Shown piece after piece: positions 57,621-64,000 of a DNA stretch of 64,000 bases. Position 1 is the first letter of the stretch. Every line of letters starts with the position of its first letter. The DNA is taken from positions 2,975,216 to 3,039,215 of the forward strand of contig NC_135557.1 in NCBI RefSeq assembly GCF_964340395.1, in the 5' to 3' direction. The DNA is from Glandiceps talaboti. Taxonomy: Eukaryota; Hemichordata; Enteropneusta; Spengelidae. Made by a program: the position numbers and the translations under genes. The notes under the pieces were generated by a model. That model made no database searches. It worked only from the letters and a program-made list of their open reading frames with translations, and was not told where the DNA came from.

Positions 57621-58124
57621 CCCGTAACAATGGTATAGTGGCATTAATAGTGCATGTATAGTAAAGTCACCGGTATGTTAGAGAACTTTAGGTGGTTATA
57701 CCTAGTGTATAATAGAAACTGGAATCTGATGAGATGTGGTGATTTGTAGTGTCAATAACATGTAGTGTCCAAAATAGAAAGTGTATTAATCCCTTCTGAC
57801 AAGTTCATAGTGACTAGTAGGGAACATTTTAGATTAACTTCTTTTATAAACTATCTATGAAGATTACCATTACGAAACTTTCAAGTTCACACCTCCCAAT
57901 CCAGCCCCAGGCAAATAATCAAAAATTGAAAAAACTAAAACCAACAGATTTTTTAAGTACAAAACCCCTTTGATCTCTATTTACGATCGTTGCACTGTCG
58001 ATTGTAACACTGTCGTTGTACTGTCAAAAATCTAAAATTGTATGTCTAGGATTTACTATGCCGAACTGACCCAGAGCGATTTTTTTCACTCACTCAGTGT
58101 TCATTAATATTCATAAACCTACAA
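57621..58124. other. Non-coding, with a duplicate of the PolB-element 40-mer
   Basis: The 40-bp sequence of 55659-55698 reappears at 57985-58024. No ORF. Confidence 0.6.
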
Positions 58125-59250
58125 AAACGTTGACACAAACACACAGGGTACCTCTTGGACAGCAGTGAGATGTATAATGGTACCATTGTCCAGTCAAGTA
58201 ATTGGCAACTGGCCCAAATCATATCACTAGCTTTAGTGAAATAGAGCAGAGATTACATTATATCGTTTGCAACAAATGTTGAAGGACACGAACTGTACAA
58301 ACAAGGACCGGTAGACAAACATAGCACCTCCAGGTACCCCTAAATCTTTATCACTTTAATATGTTGAAATACCCTCTACTCTGTGTAATAGAATGATAGC
58401 AGTCATAGACATATTACTGTATCCCTTGTTTACGGCGTACTTGTGATGCAACCATGACAAAGAAATACAACACAGTGTAAACAATACGCTGCCGTACATC
58501 CAATGAATACTAACAAACTCGCTATGATACAATTAACTGCATGTCACTGCACCTAATACAAATTTGCTACCTTTGACTCAACGTGATTACTATTTTTGTA
58601 CTAGATTTGTATCAAGCCATGCGACAGAAATTAGCAATAATATTCAGATTTTTGCATGATGGCATTCTGCTTCTGCAGATTTGGATTTAATGGTAACAAT
58701 AACCACACTTCAACAAGTTAGCAGTTTGAAGTACATTCCTCCAACTTTGCCCTCCTTTAGCTCCAATTCAATCTGATACGTATAGTGAGCACGTTTTTCC
58801 CGCGAACTGCTCTACAGCTTGTTTATATGCTGGTCTATGTTTGCCATCTCCTTAAAAACATACCATTCTTTGAATTTACGATCAGCAATTGATAAGGTTT
58901 GTTCCCTTTGCAACATCTAAGTTACGTCGAAAACAAAGTTGCTAGCATACATGTGATAATATAGGGTGTCTCGTGGGAATGACTAAACTTCAACAAGTTA
59001 GTAGTTTGAACTACATTCATTCAACTTTGCCCTCCTTTTGTCCAATTCAATCTGATAAGTATAGTGAGCACGTTTTTCCCGCGAACTGGTCTACAACTTG
59101 TTTATGCACTGGTCTATGTTTGCCATCTCCTTAAAAACATACCATTCTTTGAATTTACGATCAGCAATTGATAAGGTTTGTTCCCTTTGCAACATATAAG
59201 TTACGTCGAAAACAAAGTTGCTAGCATACATGTGATAATATAGGGGTGTC
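58125..59250 (+). repeat. Right copy of the 1.1-kb direct repeat
   Basis: Direct orientation relative to 47062-48135, with scattered substitutions and small indels; the internal 280-bp unit is present at 58706 and 58986. It extends about 110 bp further than the left copy, to GGGGTGTCTCGTG near 59257. Confidence 0.9.
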
Positions 59251-60659
59251 TCGTGTGGCGCGAGTTGTGACTTGTGTCTTTTAAAGCATCAACACCAGAA
59301 TATGAAGTGTACTGGTAACATCATGGTTTTTAGGAATGTGACGGAGCCAGAATAAATCAATTTTGCCAGAACGTTGATGAACAGCGTTCCGGTAGTAAAT
59401 GTTTCGTGACCGATCATAGTCAAGCTATTTTATTTGCAATTTTGCCTTTTAAAATTAATGATAATGGGGGGGGGGGGGGGGTGTGTTACTTGACAAAACT
59501 CCTTTTTAACAGCATTGTAACACATCAAGTATACTTTTACTTTTTATGATTGTATAGTATTGTGAGGGTTTGACTGGTGACCTGTTTTGACATATCAGAA
59601 TGTGTACACTTGAACATGCATTACCGGAAATAAGAATTAGGTTTATTTCCTTTTGTTCAGTTTTCATAAACAAAAGAGGAAATAATTAGTTGTGAATGGT
59701 CAACGACCATATTGTGAGGGATTGACTGACGAAATATTTTGAAATGCATTATTGCAAGAATTTGCATTATCGAAAATATGAATTAGCAGGACTAGAGTTT
59801 CCGACACATGTATTCATTCCCAATAGAACCCCAGACATTATACACCCCTGTATCAGTATAATAACGACCTGCCAATGAATTTTAATGAATATAGTTTGTT
59901 TTTCAGATGTATTCAACCAAAAATATATTTATTTTTTATGTCTCGCCAACTACACTGGTAGTCACACTGACTCGCGTGAGTTGAGTGATTATAGTAAAGC
60001 ATACAGTCCAAATTGCAACAAATTATACAAGTTGTACTATAAAAACTATTTACATTGTCTCCCCATAAAAGAAGTATCCATGGTAACATTACTATAAAAT
60101 TTCAATGAGGGGTTCTACATGTATTTTTGTACCCAAAATCAATAAATACATTTAGTAGCATACATTGTAGCTTTTGGTTTCTCACAGTGCAGTGCCACAT
60201 ATGCTGAGCTAGAGGTACATATACTGGATGCCGAGTTCAGTGGATCAACAGCTAATGATAGTATCGTTTATAGTTCAATTGATGAGTTATTTCCTATTTT
60301 TCATAGTGACCACACTCTGTAATAAACACTAGCAATTTCCTTACATGAAATCAACATTTAACTGTTTCAACAATGGAGATATAAGGTGCGAGATCAATAT
60401 ATATTTCAATGTAGGATGGAAATCTAAATTCTTTTACTTTTGGGATGTTTTTGATAGCTGTCTAGCTAGCTCTCATCCTACAGAAACGATTTTACTTTTA
60501 ATGGGTCTGTTTTTATCCCTAAACATGCAATTATTTCTTTAAAAAAATTCCCCAAATTGAAAATGAACACTGTAGAACAGCACTAAAATAAGGTGTCAAC
60601 AAAAGAAGTTTTTCCTAACTACATACTGTCTTTGTATTCATAGCATTGCTACATACTGA
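59251..60659. other. Non-coding, nothing recognised
   Basis: Contains a G homopolymer at about 59466-59480. Short ORFs at 59885 and 60345 have no recognisable feature. Confidence 0.5.
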
Positions 60660-61690
60660 TTTGATTGGATGGACATTTTCAATTTTGGCCAATTAAGTTA
60701 GAGGGGGTGGGGTGGGGAGGGGGTTAACTAAAAGTTTTTAGCTGTTTATCCTACATTGAACTATTGACCTAGCCCCTAATGTGTTGATTCATCATACATA
60801 ATTATGTACTGACAAACATCCCTTGGTGCCTATGTGTCCCAATATTATGCATTTTAATGTGAATTTTGTCCCAAAATGTTGAAATTTGGATGGTGGGGGG
60901 TGGGGGTTATAATTTTGAATGTTATGACCACTTTGGCTTTTGGAGAAATAAATAAACTCTGCACATGAATAGTTCAGTTGATTTATCATACATATGTACT
61001 GATAGAAATATACCTTGCTGCCTGTGTGTTACAATATTGTATAATTTCATGTGATTTTTGTCCAAAATTTTGAAATTTTGATGGGGTGGGGGTCACAATT
61101 GTGAATATTATGAGCACTTTGGCATTTAGAGAAAGAAATAAACTCCAGATATGATTAGTTCAGTTGATTTAGCATACATATGTACTGATAGATATATCCT
61201 GTGGTCCCTGTGTGTTCCAATTTTGTACAATTTCATGTGATTTTTAGCCAAAATGTTGAAATTTTGAAGGGGGGGGGGGGTTACAATTGTGAATATTATG
61301 AGCACTTTGGCGTTTGGAGAAAGAAATAAACTCCATATATGATTGGTTCAGTTCATTTAGCATACATATGAACTGATAGATATATCCCTTGGTACCCGTG
61401 TGTTGCAATATTGTACAATTTCATGTGATTTTTGTTCCAAAATGTTGAATTTTTGATGGGGTTTGGGGGTCAATATTTGTTACTGGCATTTTCAAGTTAG
61501 CATACACATAATGGTTTTTGTTGCCTATTTATGAAGGGGCATTGGTACATTATACATAGGTGCAAAGATAAACAAGCTCATTTTAATTTTTGTCAAAATT
61601 CAACAAAATTTCATGATATTTTTGTCGAAAATGTCAAAATTTAGATGGGGTGTGGGGTGACAATTTCAGTTCTAGAATTTAAATGGACGT
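60660..61690. repeat. About 186-bp tandem repeat, five decaying copies
   Basis: TTGATT-CATACATA-TATGTACTGA, AATTTCATGTGATTTTTG, GTTGAAATTT-GATGG-GGGGG and GAGAAA-AAATAAACTC recur near 60784, 60977, 61164 and 61346. Each unit carries a G-rich run of 7-12 G. Divergence increases to the right. Confidence 0.9.
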
Positions 61691-62929
61691 GGTGACCCCA
61701 TATGTTCTTGCCATTGATAAGTAGCAGGAATAATACAATGTACACATACAGCGTATAAAAAAATCTATCACAGACTTTTATCTTTTTTTGCTATTTTCTT
61801 ATGTTTTTCTTTAAAAATAGTAAACAAGCTGGGGATAAAATAACATAATATTTTATGAAATAATGAATATAAATTCAAAAAAATATGTCTGGACCTACTA
61901 TACATTGCACTTAAATACATAGGTTCGTTTGGTGTTCTGAAGATAATCTTTAACTGTCAAAAATCATGTTGTAGTTAATTGTTGTAAATCTACTTATTTT
62001 GACCCAAAAATATATATGTACATACAAGAAACGGTCATTATCCTGAAAACAAAGGTGGTGACATAGTATTTTCTCTGCATTTTTTACATATTCAGATATC
62101 AATGTTTAAGTATGCAAAGTATAAGAAAAACCTATTGACTTTTTTGAATTTGACACCTCCCCTTAATCAGCTGTGTAACAATAAACACCAATTTAATAAG
62201 TGTCTTGTACATTCAGTAAGACCAAAAAAGGGCGTCACTGAGGATGCCTATTAAGCCTGGCACGAATCATTCTTGTCCCTTTGAAAAGACAAATTATTCT
62301 CAAAATATTAATACATTATAATAAGAAGAATACAGCACAATTAACTTTATATTTTCAGCCATTTTAAGTGTATGTGGTAAATTACTTACCAAAATCAAAC
62401 TATATAGTCATGTATTAATCTTGTGGATATTAACCCTTGTGGATATTAACCCTGCTAGGAAGAAGATCATAGCTATCAAAGCCCTGTTACAGAGTATATG
62501 TTTTCCACAACCCTGGTACATGGTTGTCAACAATATGCCTGTTGCATGGATGTGGAATGCCACCTCTGTTCCACGATTGTTTCGCATATACAAATACCGT
62601 AGCTGTGTACTACATACCAAGCACACAGTTGTGCAATATATGTAACAGTTATGGTGGAATAATACCCTGTAGCAACCCTTAGGGACTGGATACTGGACAG
62701 ATATTACAGGGGTGGTGGCGATGTTTTTCAAAAGACCGAGGCATGACACTTGCATGAAAAAAGTGCCCCCCCCCCCCGGTCATACGTCCCGGGTCGATAC
62801 TTCGTTTACCCTTGTTTTAATACGTTTCAGACAGGCTGTTGGGTCCTTCATCAGTCGCAGTTTTGCCTACAAAGACAGTGTTCCCACATATGTTTGGCTT
62901 AAATTTCAATTTTGTTCATCAAACAGAGA
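61691..62929. other. Non-coding, nothing recognised
   Basis: AT-rich. A C homopolymer at about 62767-62778. Two overlapping ORFs on opposite strands near 62410-62755 have no family signature. Confidence 0.5.
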
Positions 62930-63420
62930 TGCTATCGACCATAATATGATCCGAAAGGCTTTTCTCAGCCTTGCTTTTAGTGGCAGAGGACAACCAACGT
63001 ACATTAAAGACTCGACAGATTTCATAAGAAAACCTGAATCGGTTGAGATCAATGAAAACGTAACACTTGTTACTATGGATGTGGTATCAATGTACACCAA
63101 TACATTGAACAGTGACACAATGCAGTCAATAGCAGAAACATTGAACTCTGTAGAATGTCAACAAGCCAATTTTACGACCCCTAATTCGCCAACAGCATAT
63201 CTCCTTAAACTATTAAATGTGATCCTAACACACAACACGTTTGAATTTGATGGAGATTTCTACAAACAAACCTGCGGTTGTAGCATGGGCTCGCCAGCAT
63301 CATATCCCCAGAGATAGCTGACATTGTCATATTATTGAAACATACATGTATAAAATATCACTTTGGACACGTTTCAGAGCTGATATATTCATGCTATTGC
63401 AGTCCCTTGATTACTTTAAA
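62930..63420 (+). pseudogene. Penelope-like element reverse transcriptase fragment
   Basis: Within the ORF ending at 63317: QPTYIKDSTDFIRKPESV, VTLVTMDVVSMYTNT and FEFDGDFYKQTCGCSMGSPA. The DVVSLYTNIP-like and Q-x-x-G-x-[AS]-MGSP motifs are RT motifs 3 and 4 of Penelope-like elements. After GSPAS a frame change is needed to read SPEIADIVILL to about 63420. The catalytic DD region and GIY-YIG domain are not found downstream. Confidence 0.75.
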
Positions 63421-64000
63421 TTATTTTTTGTAAGTGTCCTATCGTTCAAATGCTTCCAGTTTGTTGTTCATTTTAGTTTTGTAAAGGAAAATGTCTCCAA
63501 CATTTTTTCCTGTTTTTCCCAATTGGTGCGCTCACTCGGTCGCGTACCATTTCACATAATAAAGAAACACAATTGTGTTTTAAAAAATAAGTTATTCAGT
63601 GACTCTTTAAAAAAAAACCGAAGCCCTGAACAAATGTACCGTGATATGCTAACCAATGTACAGCCGCCTTATCTATGTACGTATTTATAATTATCATCTA
63701 CTTTAATCATTAGCATTTTCTGAAGTGTAGATAAACAAAGAGCAAACCATGTTCTCGTTGATGCAATCCAATGGGCAATGTGTTGAATGCAAGTCGCGAA
63801 TGTATATGTATGTAAGTGAGGTATCGAGACTTAAATGGGACTATAAATAGGGTGTCCTTCGTTGTCAATGACACCATTGACAGCATTTAGACTTGACAAG
63901 AGATACATCAAAACAAATCCTGACCAATTCAGAGACGATGGAACTTAACGTGAAACTTTGTCATGTTTGGTATAAAACAGTTTGCCATTTTAAGTGGTTG
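63421..64000. other. Non-coding end of window
   Basis: No feature recognised. An ORF at 63346-63690 overlaps the Penelope remnant out of frame and shows nothing conserved. Confidence 0.5.

Overview
The window is metazoan nuclear DNA. It has multi-exon genes with canonical GT-AG introns, mostly phase 1, very abundant tetranucleotide microsatellites, and several classes of eukaryotic transposon. The overall character (PKD1/adhesion-type GAIN-GPS protein, NHL protein, pearl-like repeats, protein-primed PolB element) suggests a marine invertebrate such as a hemichordate, lancelet or lophotrochozoan. I cannot fix the species from sequence alone.

Region by region. 1-0.9 kb: a 54-bp satellite. 2.2-21.8 kb, plus strand: a multi-exon gene (signal peptide, pentraxin domain, GAIN-like region, GPS motif). 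Its pentraxin exon carries three frame changes, its last intron is swollen to 13 kb by transposons, and at least one exon before the GPS seems to be missing. Inside that intron lies a young, complete Gypsy LTR retrotransposon (8309-18652; apparently identical 1592-bp LTRs, 4-bp target duplication), followed by a decayed, 3'-truncated CR1-like LINE. 23.2-27.7 kb, minus strand, tail to tail with the first gene: a six-exon gene ending in an NHL beta-propeller, with an in-frame stop in its fifth recognised exon. 28-39.9 kb: non-coding, dominated by minisatellites, tetranucleotide arrays, a pearl/Helentron-like element family with about 147-bp tandem units, and a foldback-like pair of inverted repeats. 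39.9-44.0 kb: a minus-strand Gypsy derivative that keeps gag, protease and integrase but has no reverse transcriptase.

47-59 kb: a 1.1-kb direct repeat brackets an 11-kb segment holding the most unusual object in the window. This is a compact element of about 7 kb (48900-55856) with a 20-bp perfect terminal inverted repeat. It encodes a protein-primed family B DNA polymerase with an inserted HNH/endonuclease-VII-like zinc module, a C2H2 protein whose gene overlaps the polymerase gene, a capsid-like (penton/jelly-roll type) protein on the other strand, and two unknown proteins. No integrase, packaging ATPase, protease or major capsid gene is recognisable, so it is either a reduced relative of Polintons/adintoviruses or a deletion derivative. 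All but two of its genes are interrupted. 59-64 kb: tandem repeats and a Penelope-like reverse transcriptase fragment.

The two cellular genes have no evident functional link. The rest is a layered record of transposition, with old LINE, PolB and Penelope relics and one very recent Gypsy insertion. Boundaries, splice sites and repeat identities were read by eye; no alignment or database search was run.
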